Below are positions 45,531 to 60,100 of a DNA stretch of 64,000 nucleotides, one piece after another. The notes under the pieces are model-generated. The model ran no database searches, had not been told where the DNA came from, and worked only from the letters and a program-made list of their open reading frames with translations. Position 1 is the first letter of the stretch, and each line of letters starts with the position of its first letter. Source of the DNA: Aphelocoma coerulescens (taxonomy: Eukaryota > Chordata > Aves > Passeriformes > Corvidae); the NCBI RefSeq assembly GCF_041296385.1, contig NC_091014.1, positions 7,291,578 through 7,355,577 of the forward strand, read 5' to 3'. The translations under genes were made by a program, and so were the position numbers.

Positions 45531-48500
45531 GTGTTTTTACACAAGAAGAGCCTCAAAAAACTCTAATATCTCTGTGCATTAAATACAATTATTCCTTTTT
45601 ACTGACAGCCTCTCTGGCAATCTTGATACGAGTAACTCCCATGTCACAGGACCACTCCATTGTGTTCCATGACACCCCAAAGAATTCAGGACACCTTGCC
45701 CACCTTGGCAGTGGGTGGTTGAAGTCACTGCCCTGTATTTGTACCTTCCTGCTCATGGATGGAACTTTAACAAAAGATCATTCTCTGGCTTTGCTGGCCC
45801 GAGACACGGGGGCTGCTTGTGGTGTAGCCGCACCCCCTAGGACTAGAAGTGTGTGGACACATGAAAAAAACCCCATCCTTTGCATCTAAACAGTCCAGAG
45901 TAAATAATTTTCAAGTCCATTGATAAGCATCACTGAAATACAGGCTGAATCTCATGAACCCAGGAAAAGAAACAAGGGAGAAATTTTCTTTGTTAAGGAA
46001 ACTGATGGTGGCATTAATCATTGTATTAAAATGGATGGCATTTAAGAGAGGCTGTGTCTTCGCAAAGTACTTTTACAGCTATGTCTGTCAGTTTCCTGAA
46101 TTTTATAGAACATTTTTATACAGATGGTTTGCATTTGGCTTTTCGTTTTAATGTTTTCTGTTCATTAAATCACAAAACTAATAAAAACTAAACGATTGAG
46201 ATTCCTCCAGCAGCATAGGAACGTTCCTAATGCACAGTGTTATAATTTAATAAGCATCTCAATTGACTATTAAAATCCACATTATGATCGGAACTGTAAT
46301 TCCAAAGATGAGGTCTTCTGAAAGCTTAATTTACTGTGGTGGGAAGTGGCAGCTGCTCCAACTCAGCAAAATTAGCTTTTTTAACTGAGATGCCAGGGAA
46401 AACAGATGTTGATGAGACAATAACAAGAACAACAAAATCCACCACCAACGCACAGGTTCATTTCTCATCACCAGAAGAGTCAAGAAGGGCTTCTATGGAT
46501 ACATAGAAAGGAATAGGAGGGAAAGGGAGATACGGATTCAACAGAGAACAAAATCAGGGGCATAGTGACAAAGGTCATGGAAAAGGCCAAGGGTCTCAAT
46601 GACTTCACCGCTTTGGGCTTTACTTTAGTTCCTGGCCTCTGCTGAATTCCAAGCTTTGGGCAACCCCTATCCTAAGGAGGAGCTACTGCCAGGCTTCTCT
46701 CCAGCTGTCCCAAACTTCTGTGCTGGGGGTGCCCACCCACTCCTTATAGACACAGATCCCTTTGGAAGTTCCAGAGACATCTGGATCCACCAGTGCTCTG
46801 AGCAGAGAGCATAAAAACTCCCAATCATAGTAGGCTTTGCAGTGCCAGCCAGCCTCAGCAGCCAGCGAGCCAGGAAGAAGTCTCCTTCATGGAGATGTTC
46901 CTATTGATGTCCACAGCTCCCTGAAGGGATCCCATTCTCCCTCATGACCACCCAGCTGGGAAAAAAACCTACCGAAAGGCTGAACAAGAGGGGCTGAACA
47001 AGAGGGTATTTTGTTACCTTTCCCCTTTTCAAGCACCAGTCACAGGGGTTGAAATCACATCCCGTGGTCAGGATGCAGATGTGAATCCGGGTGACTCTTC
47101 CCAACTGTTCACCCGACTTTCATTGAAAAATCACAAGCAGTAAATATCAGCCACTGTGCCCATCCACTCCCCCATGGTCACTCAGGTTTGCTGCCCTCAC
47201 TGTAGCAGTCACATTGATTTTCATTATTTCCTAGTTAGAAAAGGTTCAGTCCTGAATTTAGAGCAAAACATAAAATCAAAATAATACGTAACAAAAAGGA
47301 CCGAACTATTCTAGCTTTATATACTGCCACAGATTTTAAGAGTGTTATTTTTCCCTGATGCAGCGGGGGAAAGCAAAATACTGAGGAAAACATCAGCCTA
47401 AAGAGCAAGAACTTGTTACAAACTTTCCAAGAATATATGCTACTTATCAAATGTGTTGATTAGGCTCGTGAATATTCCAGTTATTAAATTCTTTCTTTTT
47501 AAAGAAATAATTTTTTTTCTCCACTCTTTTCTCAACTTGGAGTTTTACAGGCAGGGACAGGAGCTGGTGCACTCAGAGGTTCCTGTGTATGCAAAGTACA
47601 TTGTGTTTGTATAAATGACTGGATATGGCTACTAAAAACAACTGTTCACTGTTGCTTTCTCGCAGCTTTTTGACACCAGCATCTCAAAACCCCCTTCATT
47701 TAAGAGGAATCTATAAGCGTCTTGCTTAAAAATGAAGGATTTAGGACTTGCCAGTCCCTTACAACATATCCTCCTACAGCTCACTGTGATCTACAATCTC
47801 TGATTTAGCAAAACAAATCATAAAACTTCGTAAACAAAGGTGATGCTCACAGAGGACTTCCCAATTCATTACCCACTCAGCGGCGCACCAGGAAGCCCTT
47901 TGGGATGTAAATTCCAGCCATCAGGAAGCATCAGGAGAGGCTTTGAAGGCAGTTCACCCGAGGGGTTTTCCTTGTAGCTGCCTCCAGCGGCCGCGACAGG
48001 AAATCTTCCTCCGAAAATCCAGAGATAAGCAGCCTCCTTCAGACACCCTCCCTTGGAGATGAACCTTCTGCCATTCAGGGCACGTCTAGGGAAGGACAAG
48101 TGTTGGTTTCACACCTGGCTGATGAACCAATTATCATAACAAGGGAAAAAACGCAACAGCATCGACCGACCAGGACCTTCTTCTGCCGGAGGGGCACTGA
48201 CACACATCTAGGGCCAGTTTCAAATGCAGCAGGTCTTTGTAACAAGCCCTTCCATGCAGAAGTACTCATCTGTTCTGCACCCATTTGATCCACTTAGGGT
48301 TTTTTAAAAACTAAAATAACCTATATAAATACAGGCTTGCCTACGACCACAGAGAAAATGAACAGAACAAACATCACAAAACAGCAGGGGGAAAAAAAAG
48401 AATTAAATCAGTATTTTTTGCACAACTGGCTTTTGTTACTTTATTTTCAGAACTGCCATGAAAAAACTAACACTTTTTTTTTTTACCTCAAAGCAGTCAA

Positions 48501-49329
48501 AAACGTGGTTACTGCTTTGAGGTTTTGTGGTGAACCCACAACTCTCAGAACTTCTTTTCCAGGAAAAGGAGCATGAGGGCCTGTGTGGCTTAAGCTACTC
48601 ACAAGGGGGGAATAAAAAAAAAAAAATCTATCTTTGCAAAAGGTGTCTGCTGAGAACCTTACTGAGTGGAAAAAAGATGAGCCAAGTTTTGCCAGAGATG
48701 CCACTAGGAGGAAGACTGGAATTTTAAACCTTGCATGATGCACAAGACTGGAGATGAACCAGTGACTCGTTTTTCATAAACAGAAGCCTTTGTATTTCTT
48801 GCCGCAGTAACGATTATCCAAGATTTTCTTCCTGCTGGTCTGAATGTCAAGGAACGAATTCCAGAACCTGGGAGAAGCTTCACGAGTTTGTTCAATGCCG
48901 TTCAGGACGGCAGGGAGTGTCTAGGCAGAGCAGGGTCAGCGTTTAGGCTGTGCAAGGGGCAGCTCCCCGTGCTGCTTGGGAAGAGCGGGGCTCCAGCATC
49001 CCTTCCACGAGCCCTGGTCGTGCTAACAGCAGGCACGGGAGCACTTGCAGAGGAAACAATTCAAAATGTTGCATACTTGGTGCTGGTAAGTAAAACAAAC
49101 AAATCAAATGGGTAACACACTTGGAGATAACCTACTTGCCCCCAGCTTTACTCAAGGTTACCACTGGACATCACAGCTTGGAGAACTGATTAAAGGAGTG
49201 ATCACAATTATCAACATAATCACACATGCAATAAAACTTAAAAAAAATTAGGATTTCTCCTCTTTCCAGTGAATAATTCAGCTAGGAATCAAAAAAGTTG
49301 ATGCACTTATACAAGAGCAATAAAAAAAA
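45531..49329. other. PHYH-SEPHS1 intergenic region, part 2, no gene seen
   Basis: About 3.8 kb of AT-rich sequence with scattered A runs. No open frame here has recognisable similarity, splice-site context or a convincing RNA fold. Some of the last kilobase may belong to longer SEPHS1 transcripts. Confidence 0.4.
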
Positions 49330-50435
49330 TTAAATATTTATTTTGAATAACAAGCTTAAGTTCAAGCTGCATTGTTGGCAATGTTGGTTTTAAACACAGA
49401 TCACAAAAGCGTGCAGAAAATTGTATTTGAGCAAAGAACAAAATAATACTAAGAATTATACTAAACAGCTGCTGATTTTTAAAGAAACAAAAAAGGCTTG
49501 TAATCACTATACAAAATATAAAATGTATTAAACACTACCATCCACAGAACAGAGGTTTATTTTAGTTTGATTATATTTAAAAATTATTTGTGTAGTTATT
49601 TATATAGTGAATTGTAAATGAATATTATACAGTAACCTCCTTTTGGTCTGCAAAACCTTTGTTGCACTATAGCACATCCAATCACGTTGCAAAAAAAAAA
49701 AATTTATTTGTCCTTACTATCAATAAAGAAAACAATCATTGATAATACAGTAAATATTGTCAGGTCTACAAATAATGAAATTCAAAATGACTCCTTCGAC
49801 TCTGAAGCGCTTTCCATGCAAAAAGTCAGCACTTGCTGTTTAAACTGAGTGCACTACCAAGCAATGTCCAGGGTTGTAGATGCTCTTGGTAAGACTAAAC
49901 CTTACAAAAAAACTTTTAAAAATAAAATAAAATTAAAAAAAAAAATCAAAGATTGAATGCAATCATGCAACCTCTTACTACTGGGTAACCCACTGTGTCG
50001 CTTGTCAATTTATTGCCTTTCTGGAATATCACTCAAGGCATCAAAATTAGACTCATGATAAATACACACATAATGAAAGGACACAAACTGCTATTCGACA
50101 CTACTACTGGTAATGTCTGTGCTACGTGAAAGCACCTTTAAAAAGAGCCTATGCGGCAAGAGATAAGTGTCTAAAGATTCAAAATGAATCAACAGTATTG
50201 GATAACAATATAATTCTCAACTCAGAAGCTGCCTCAAGATTAGGTGCATCTTCAGTTAATGTAACAGGAAAAAAAGGCAATGGATTTTATTTTATTATTT
50301 GTATCCACTCATAAACTGACCTAAGGCCACCAGATGTGCAGACACAACAAGTTTTCTTTTCTTTTTACAGTTCTTTAAATTGTAGGATGATAAAGGAATA
50401 GATCTATTCAAAAACAAACAGCTATTTCATCTCTA
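49330..50435 (-). other. SEPHS1: SEPHS1 3' untranslated region
   Basis: About 1.1 kb of AT-rich sequence follows the stop codon. On the minus strand AATAAA signals correspond to plus-strand TTTATT at 49337-49342 and also near 49,555 and 49,704, so alternative 3' ends are likely. The poly(A) runs here are of the low-complexity type common in bird 3' UTRs. Confidence 0.55.
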
Positions 50436-53400
50436 TTAAGAGGTGGCACCGGGCGTGGGGTTCACGTTCTGAGTGGCCACCTGTGGTGCCACTTCAATGA
50501 TCCGGGGTTTGTCTATAATCCTGGCCGTGCGGTTGCCCTTCTCTACAATGCCAATAATCCACGCCTGGTGGCCTTCGCCGTATTTCGGGGACTTGATCTC
50601 GGCACAGAAACGCGCTGCCTGTTCTCGTGGTAAGCAGATGAGGAGGCCTCCTGCAAAGAAAGAGAGCAGAGCATCAAAACATCTGACTGCAAAGCATTTC
50701 AGCCTTGGTCTGCCAGATCCCTACTTGGACAAGCACTTGGTGACTTCAGTGGAGTCTGATGAACTCCAAAGACTCCAAGAAAAGACACAGTGGAAGTCTG
50801 AGCTCTTGCTCTACAGCAAGATGTCCGTGCCTGAATGCAGTGTCTAGTTTCAGATAAACGAAGCCAAATACACACAAAAGATGTTGGCAAAAGGACGTGG
50901 TACTGATGCCAACAAATGACATACTGAAACAACACCAGCATTGTAACCTTCCTCAGAGGACTGCGGAGTGCCTCTACACAGAAACATTTTGGATAAAGGT
51001 CATATGCAGATACCTGTAACCACATATTGGTGGCAGCTGATTCTGTGAGTAATCCTGTTGCCTGCAATGAAATCATTCATCAAAGCAGGGACCACTGCCT
51101 TGCTGGGAATGCAAGAGGCAGAACATGAAATACAGGCTTGATCCAGTGCTCCCTGTGACAGTCCTTGTGACCCCTTTGTCTGATAATTTTCTAACCTTTT
51201 TAGCCTTTCCTGTAAGTTTTTTTTCTCAGACATGATTGAAAATATTTCATTTACTAATGAATGCTTTCAGAAGTGGCAAGGTAATCAGTTAGCAAGTTCA
51301 CCATTCCACAGTTAAACCTAAAAGCGCTTCCATTCTTAGAATCCCAAAGCACTGAAAAAGGTAGGTTAGCAAGTGAATTGAAAATGTTTGGAGAGCACAG
51401 GGAGAGAGTAGATTCACACACCGCGGAATCTGGGCACATGCTGAGCCTCACTTACTCTTACAGAGTAATTTGACCCAAAGCTTTCTCATCCTCCCAAGTC
51501 CTGCCACCAGCTGTGAGCCAGCCCTGGGGCAAAGGGCCACCTGCTGAGCAGGCCACCCTGGGCTCGATGCCACCTCCTCCTCCTCCACACACAACTCCTC
51601 AGCACCGTGGGCACCTTGATGTTTGCTTTTCCAAGCACACAGTCCCTTCAGTGGTGACTAAAGACACTTTTCATTTAGGGCTATGAGGAAGAAGCAGCTA
51701 CTGAACATGAGGAGTTAATTAAAAGGGTAAGTGGAAGTGTGAAAGTGATTTTTTTAGATTCTGTATGAAGAAAAGTGTGCCAGCCAGAAAATGCCTACAT
51801 CTCTGACATTTCAAAGTAACATCCAGGTATTTCCATCAAACACAACAACAAAAAACCCATAAGCTTGAATGACAGCACCTGTAACTACTCCAGATCTAAC
51901 AGAGAAATCAATTGCAAAGGAATTATGTGACATTCCCATGGAAGGCTCTAAATCCAATTGAAGAAAAACTTATGTCATGGTGCAAGTGAGTCAGGGGAGA
52001 GGTTTGCAAGTGGCAGTGCAGAGAAGGTGCTAACTAACCAGAAGAAAGGTGTGCAAGTATGGTGAAAAAGGAAACAAGAAAGAGCAAAAAAGTAATCTTT
52101 ACTCCATTTTTTCACACACATTCTCTTCCTGCAATTTTGTATCACTTGTATACCTACCCCTTTATCACTCTCTGGCAAGATCAAAAACACGTACAAAATC
52201 CCGTTTCCAGTGAAAAAATTACTTCCCACCTGCTGGCTACATCCCAGTCTGATCAATAATGCTATGGGCTACTCTCAACCAGCAGCAGGCTTCCTGTATG
52301 CAGGGATTATAGTTATTTCTCTGCTACACTGACCAGTCTCTCTTTAACCCTTTGGGTAAGTCCTTAAGATTCTCCACCACGTTTTTTAGGCTAGTCTGTG
52401 TTCTTGGCATTCCCAGCTGCTCTGCTTTTTGGGAATTGAAAGGATACAGATATTTGGTGGCTGTCCTGGCTTATCTTTGTAAGAACAAAAGGGGTTTATT
52501 TTTTGCTAAGAGGCTTTGAACATTGCTGGTTTTATCAAGCAGTATTTCAAGCAGGGAAGTGGACAGAGAACACTTCAAAAGCAGGCAACACAAAGCTCTG
52601 TAATTAAGAGCAGAGATACAAATAGTTCATGGATCAAAACCAAGTCCTTGTTCCTGCTAATGGCTTTCTCCCGCAATGACTTATAACAGGATGACATCAT
52701 TAGCCTTGCCTCTTGTCAGGCACTGACACAGCCCTTCTTTTCCACCTATCTGCCTATTTCCACCAAATCTCCACAAACACCAAGTTAAGATACCTCTACT
52801 ACACTACAAGAGTCATCTGACATCCAAAAGTTATTTTTTGTGTTAAAACACAAAGACGTGTTAAAAGTTAGGACTGAAAAATACACACATGTATTAATGT
52901 CCCAAACAGAGTAACTCTGTGACTTATCTCTGCAAGAAGCCAGTCTAACAATTCATTCTTTTGAAACCAAATGCCTGACTGCAACTCAAACCATTACCAA
53001 AGAGTTCCCTAAAAGAGAGCACAGAATCATGTAGAAGTGCAATTTTAGGAGACTACACCACTAGCAAGAGTGCCTGAAGGATGGAACAGATGACATAATA
53101 CATCTTTTCAACACTGACTTTTGTCAACAGGTGCCCAGCAAATGCACATGGGGAAAAACTCCACAATATCCTTAAAATCCATTCAAATAGTTTTCCAGTA
53201 AATTTCTTACTTCCTGCCCACTCTGCTGAAAAACATCTGTTCCCAGATGAAGAAGCTACAGACAGTGCATGTCTAGAAGTTTAAGCCAATGGAGAAGGAG
53301 TGTCTGTGTTAAGTAAGCAGAGCCCTGAGCAGCCCCAGCAGGCCTCCCCACAGCTGGGTATCAGGCACAGCAAGGCAGGCCCTGGCCTTCACATAAATCA

Positions 53401-56400
53401 AGCGCAGGACAGGAGGTGTGCAAACAGCCTGGTGTGAATGCTAAGGAGCCGTGCCAGCACAGCCTGCCCAGAGCACACTGCTGACACACCAGGCCCTGCA
53501 GTGCAAGCCCAAAGCCTCTGTGTGGTTGTTCAGCTCCCAGAGCCCGGTCGGTGTGTACACATGGCTATGGATCTTTTGGATATCTGGCAGACACTGTCCT
53601 TTGACAAATCCCTGTGGCCAGCTCTAATGCTGTGATCAAATCAGCCAGGGTGTTTTGAGGCACCCACAGTTCACCACCTACCAGATCTGTCTCACTGTTT
53701 TTCCCATCATCATCCATCTCTGCCCAACACAAGCTGCTCAGCATTTCAGAGACCTCTTGCTCTCAGTCCCAAAAGAGATTCTGAAGTCAAGCACTTCCCA
53801 CTTCCCAGCAATGCATCCATCTGGACCATTTTACATTCCTTCAGTGAAAAGAGAACTGGGTATACCCCAGGGCACAGGATGGGCAGCTCTGAAGACATAA
53901 GCACTCAGTTTGCAGCTAAACCATTCCAAACCTCTGCTACAGCCACTCACCTGGAACAGGACCTTGCACTTCCAGCTCCTTGTCATGCTATTTTTTGGGC
54001 TTTTTCCAAATAATAAATGCTACTGGCACTCCAGCTATGTGGGCTCCTGCTTAGTAAGAATCTGACTGGTGCTACCAGCCTTATTGACACAGCTTGCCAA
54101 GCTACCACCAGATATTTCTGCTCCCTTCTGACTGACTCTGGACTTGGAAAGGGTTCACATCCCATATCCGGTTACACATCGTCTGAGCCACAGTCTCTGA
54201 AGGACAGAGTGTCTGCTCAAGTACAGATGGCCAAGGAACAACTCAGCACATCAGTGTAAGTTATGTATTCACTAGGGGAAAAGTATATGGCTCTCACTGT
54301 GATGCTTTTCTCTGGATCTTCAGACTGTTTTGCATCAAGGGGCCCCCTCTGTTGTGAACTGCAGAGAACTTGGATAATACTTCTGGAGAGCCAGAAGATA
54401 GCAGGGAAATTAGATAAGAGGAAAAGATAGATTTGTTGCTACATCTCTCCATTTCCCAAAGCGAAAGAAAAGTCAGACTAAATTAGAAAAAACAAAATGG
54501 AACAGGATAGAAGATTCAAGGGGAAAGTGAAGTAGAAAGACTTCCAGCAGAAGACAGTGATCATGCTCATCAGAGAAGAGCCTACTCTTAATAAGGCAAC
54601 TTAAAAACCATCAGAAGTTCTCATCACCTGATGACTCTGTAAATGTTTTTGTTCACAGCCAAGTTTTCAGTACAGTCTGTTGTACTCACTGTCACTGCAA
54701 GTGGCAGCTTTATTGAAGTAATAAATGGGTCAGAAAACAACATTTACTTTTTTGCTGCTCATACGGTCCCTTAAAGTCAGATATCATTAAAGGGAGAAAA
54801 GCTGTAAGCTGTGTTCTTGGATATCTGTATGCTGGGGACAGAGAAGGCCTCAGCTGCCAACACTGGCCCACCCAACACTGTATTTTGTAGTGACAAACCA
54901 AACACCATCCTTTGTCAGGCAAGACTACTGCCAGTGGCTTTGCTTTTGAGAAAACTGTGCCAGATGTGGTGGAATTTCCAGATATTCACTGTTCTGGAGT
55001 TAACAGAGAAAAATTAGGCTTCAAAAGAATTCAGAATCATCACTAACTGCAAACCGGAGGGTTGCAGGGTTTCTGTAACAGTGTTCCATTAGGGAGTGGA
55101 AGGCATTCAGGACAGGATGGTGGTTTGGAAGTCAGGCTGAAGGAGTCAGCTGTGAACAGCTGTGTGGCTGCTGCTCATTAGCCTGGCCAGGTGCCAAACC
55201 AACTGTGACTCTAAACGCACAGCACGCGATTTATAGGTTCAAAACGGAATTCTGAGGTGCAGGTGTAGGGAAAGAAGAGGGTGGCACAGCTGTCACCTAC
55301 CTGAAGTCTCCGGACAAGTCCCATGCATGAGGCCGAACATGTTGCCACAGGCCTTACTGACAGCAGCCATCTTAGCCAGGACGGGGAGGTTGTGAATAAC
55401 AAAGGACACCTCGTTTCGCTGCTGCTTGGCAAGGTTTTGTGCATGCCCCAGGATCCCGAATCCTGTGATGTCTGTAGCTGCATGTGCATTGAAAGTGTGC
55501 ATGAGTCCAGCAGCTACAAGAGAGGGAGGGGGGAAAAACCACCAAATCAGAAAATACCGAATTATCAGGAAAATGCTTCAACAATATTGTGCACAGTCTG
55601 AATGAAGTTGCATACCTTTAATGTAAACCAGGTTGGGTTAAATTAATAAAAAGAAATAAAATCATGCTTGAAGAGAACTGGAATTCACCAACAGTGCACG
55701 TAACACTTAAAAAATTCAATTTGTATTTAAGATATTAAATCATGCTGAAAATCCGTCATGGAAGTTGAATTTATGAGCATGGTCTATTAGCCATGTGCTA
55801 CTCATTTATATTGGCAGTCTAAGAAACAGGGATTTGCTTCAGATCCAAACTTCCCAGAGCTGAGGCCAGGGAGGTTCTGAGCTCAGCTTTGCTTCACTAA
55901 AGACAGGGACCAGACACAGCTCAGTCTTCTCACACCTCTTCCCCTGCCACTCTGCAATGGTGGCATCAGAACTTGAGATGTGGACACTCAAAGTTTAAGA
56001 GCTGAAGAACAAAGCCTGCAGCTGTGGGGGAAGGGCCCCAGCCTTCCCACCTATACATTCATGAAATTCCTGCACATTTGCAGCTCCTGGGTGGGCAAAG
56101 GGCACCCCTGCAAGCAGGACAATAGCACCAGCTAAGAGTACTTAAGTGTTGTTAAAGGTGTCTGACAAGAGTAGAGAAAAACAAAACCAAGAACGCTGTG
56201 CCTTTCTTTGGTGCTTCCCAATAGAAGAGCAGGACTGAGTGCTTTTCCATAAGACGATGGTCATTTATCTTTCCTGGGAGGCTTTGACAAAGAATGAAAA
56301 ACCAGGGGTATGACATAAGAAATGAAAACTGAATAAACGGGAAAAGAGATATTTAACTCTCCCCATTCCTTCAACTCAGAAGTAAGTAAGGAAACACTTA

Positions 56401-57151
56401 ATTCAATTCCCCACTCTGCCAAAAGATACTTTGGACAAAGAAGGGAAATCCTGGATTAAAATTTCTAGGGTAAAAGCAGAACCTTTCCTCTACCAAATTA
56501 AAAGAAAAAAATCAAAACAAAAAACCCACTACAGGAACAGGAAAAAGACAAACAAACAGAAAAGTAGGCATATTCCACATATCTATTCCACACTGTGGAA
56601 AGCACAGTACAAGACCGAATTAGAAGAAAGTAAAAAAATTTAAACATCAAAATTTAAATTGGAGCTTACATAAGTTTAGAGCTTTTCCTTTATTTATTCT
56701 ATTTCAAATTCTTTTAACTTTATCACTGTCAGGCCTTCTCTATGTAGAGACATAAGAAACAAATCCAATATATTTCCCTTTTAAACGTCCTCTAACTCAC
56801 TGTGATGTTACTTGCAGCACTCACATGAGTCATAATCATATCCAGCAGCTTTGTGTTTTTGCTGTATAATTACAAGAGGGCGTTTGATTTTAATTTGCTT
56901 GTTTCACAAACACTGAACAGCAGAAAGATGGGGCAGAATGAAAGGGACAAAGTGTCTGTGTCACAATTCCCCAAGGCAGTGAAATTAAATTGAGTATGGA
57001 ATTGAAAAAAACTCACAATCCCTCCCCTCCAACACACACATCTCTTCTTACCTGTCCTGTTCAGCCGTGCCATATTCATCATTGCTTCCTGGTATGCTAG
57101 TTCTACATCCTCCTGCGTTACCACGAGTTTGATTTTATTCCACTTTTCAGG
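50436..57151 (-). CDS. SEPHS1: SEPHS1 exons for the AIRS C domain and C-terminus
   Basis: Exon 57052-57151 reads [20 protein letters not shown]. Exon 55301-55513 reads [20 protein letters not shown] and ends at GTCPETSG. Exon 50436-50650 reads [20 protein letters not shown], and ends [14 protein letters not shown] then [10 protein letters not shown] and the PETSGGLL loop are family hallmarks. The exon 55301-55513 sequence appears identical to human over its whole length as far as I can recall it. Introns of 1.5 and 4.7 kb show no further gene. Confidence 0.95.
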
Positions 57152-60100
57152 CTAATGGATGAAATAAAGATGTTTCTTTTAGATTTTCAGCTGTATATTT
57201 TAAAGCACACCCTGACCACTTAAAAAACCCCAAACCCTTAATCCAAATTGTACCTTTTTTTTTAAACTCAGTTAAAAAGGGGCAAAATGTTCCACAGTCA
57301 GAGGTGTGTGCCTTAGTCTGCTGTACCCCAGCAAAGTTTATTTAAAGAGCTATTAGGCACTAAGCACCTCAAATCCTGCTTTCAGCAGCTGAGTGGAGTG
57401 GAATAAACTACCCCAGGGAAAGCATTCCTTCAAGGCAACTGTCTGGATTGAACCCCCACAGCCAAATTAAAATAACTTTGTTGCTGGATGTTGAGATTTG
57501 TAATTTCTGGCTTCTTGGGATTTTAAGAGATTGTTCTTGATTTCATACCTGGACACTTTGACCAGGAAAGATCACTGATATCCACCAGTCCTGGGCAGAG
57601 GAATGTATGCTAAGGCAGAATATAATCACTCTAGTTTGGGATTAGGTTTCATAAGCCTCCCTTACAATTTAATACCAGCATCTTCCAACCATTCTCCAGT
57701 GTTTGGTATGGACTCATCTCTTCACCACATTCCCATAAATGCTCTTTGTCCCAGAAGGATTTCACAACAATTTAGGAAACAGTACCTTTATAAAGGGCAA
57801 TTGTTTCATTCGAAGCTGAAGTGATTCCAGATCCAGAAAGAAACAAAGCAACTATTTTATTTTTAAAAGCCACACTACAAACTGATTCAACTTATTTTTT
57901 TACAATGAAAATAAAACTACAGAGAACTGAAATAGCCACAATACCTACACTGCCATTCCATAGAGTAAATGTATAGAACAAACTTCTTACTAAACAAAAG
58001 GTGCAAGAACTACTAAGAAGTGGTAGGTGATGCTGCACTGGGGAAGGATCTTGTCTTAACAAATGAGTGCTGACTTCAACAGGTGTAAGAGAGAATCCCG
58101 AAATGGCAAAAGGGGGAAAGACTAGTCAGCCAAAATAAATAAATTGTTAAAGAGCAAGGAACAATGGCACTGGGACCAGAGTTTCTCAGAGTAGGTTGAA
58201 CTGGATCTACCAATCAAAGAAAAGCCTTTTTGTTTACACAAATGAGTGACCAAGTCAAAAAATAAGATGTGGCTGTTATAGAGATGACAGAATAGTGATT
58301 ATTCTTACTCTGGAAATGACTGAAAAAACCCTGAGCATTTATTCTGCCTTAGGTTTCAAAAACACAGATCTGAGGCTGATCACAGGATGGAAACTGGTCA
58401 GATGATGGCAATGGAAATCACAAATGATGTGAAAGCAGAGCTAAAGGCTGAGGGTAGAAGAGCCACAAACACAGGTAAGATACTAATTGGAGGCAAATTC
58501 CTCTCCACTACAGCAGTCAGGTACTGGGGTTAGTCAACAGGGAATTAAGGCAGAAAAGTTTGCAAAAACTCCCAAACAGGTTATAAAAGCAAGCTTAGAT
58601 TTCCAAATGGGAAGGGTCTGTAGACAACAGCAAGGGCTAGAAAACCCTCTCTGAAGGGGCACATCACAGCACCCCTTTTCATGTATTTAAGCATACATAT
58701 CTCTACACTCCAGTTTTCCTTTCTTGCCTATGCATAAACTTGCTATACTATACCTTCTCCCACACACTTTTTAATATGAAGTCCATTTCCCCACCAAAAT
58801 TTGATTTACAGGTGGATTCATGATAGGTAATTAATTCTAGTTTCACTTTCCCTACTCTTTCACAACACAAAGCTTAAGAAAAGGTAGCACAGCTACTAAG
58901 AAATTTTCCTACCACAACCAAAGATATATTCTGTTTACACATAATAGCAGTATTGATTTCCTGGCTGTCCTCATTTTTCAGACCAGAAGGTTTTTGTTTG
59001 ACAGTCAAGGAAATTAGTAGTATTTGAAATATGTGGAAATTCAGAATAGCCTTAATTTGCAAGTCTGCTTATCAGTACAGCAAGAAGATATGTTAAGAAG
59101 TTACATTATGGCTAGAAAACGTACTATGGAATTGGGGTCTTGTTGTTTCACTTCATTTTCATATCAAGATTATCTGAGGCCCTGATCCTTATATCTGTGG
59201 AAAACACAGGATTCTGAAGAGGTCAAAATAGCTCAGCCAGACCCTATGAAGAAGGAGAAAAATATTTTTCTCTTGCTGCTCACACTTCAGACTCCAATGA
59301 AGGTTTAAACTGGTTCTCTCCCACTTTGCTAACACTAGCTGTGTAATTAGAATTCATCTGACAATGCAGTGGCCAACAGCCAAACCAAAGTAGATTCCAG
59401 CTCACTCCTCTGCCAGTCTATTGGCTCAGGAGTCCCAAAAGTAGAAAAGATGCATCTTTTTAGAGTATAAACTGAGCAGTTATAATTCGGAAGACACGTA
59501 CTGGGAGCCAGACAACATAAGCAGATGCCAATTTTGCAGTCACTTTTCAGTTCAGTAGTTACATTTTTGCCTGAAGTAACAGATGGAAGTATGTCTACAT
59601 CCATAATGCTGCTAGAAATATTCTTACTGAATGCACAGGGCAATACATGTGAAACGCAGATAAACTTCCATGTACACAAGCAGAAAGCCCAAGAACACAG
59701 AGAGAGCATTCTTGGCCTAATTGCCATTAATGAGCGTTGCCAATTACTTTGGCAGGTGGAGTAGGGCATAATGTTGCCCAGGGTGATAGTCTGTTGTTCT
59801 GTTAGTAAACAATTTTGGTTATTACAGCACTGCCTGAGAAATAACTAAGAATTAGGTGCAACTAAGATGGACTCACTAAGCACAAAACTGTAAACTGCCT
59901 CAATTCCAAAGGAGTTTTGCACACAAGCAGGGAAGGGCAGAACATATCAAGGAGGAAGGAGAGGTGACAGATCACTCCCATTGGAGCTGAACTTTGTCAT
60001 GTTGAGGGAATGAGGAAGGTCATCTTTAACTAACATGTCTCTTCCCTATTTCTTTTTTTTGCAGTGTACTCACAATATCTAGCCACTGGTGGACAGCCAC

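Noticed and set aside
45336..45889. Overlapping open frames on both strands near 45.4 kb
   Set aside because: They are translations of the CR1 3' end and its flank; the CR1 3' region here is non-coding.
59347..59769. 140-codon minus-strand open frame with cysteine-rich sequence
   Set aside because: It lies within a SEPHS1 intron, has no recognisable family or splice context, and an open plus-strand frame covers the same bases.
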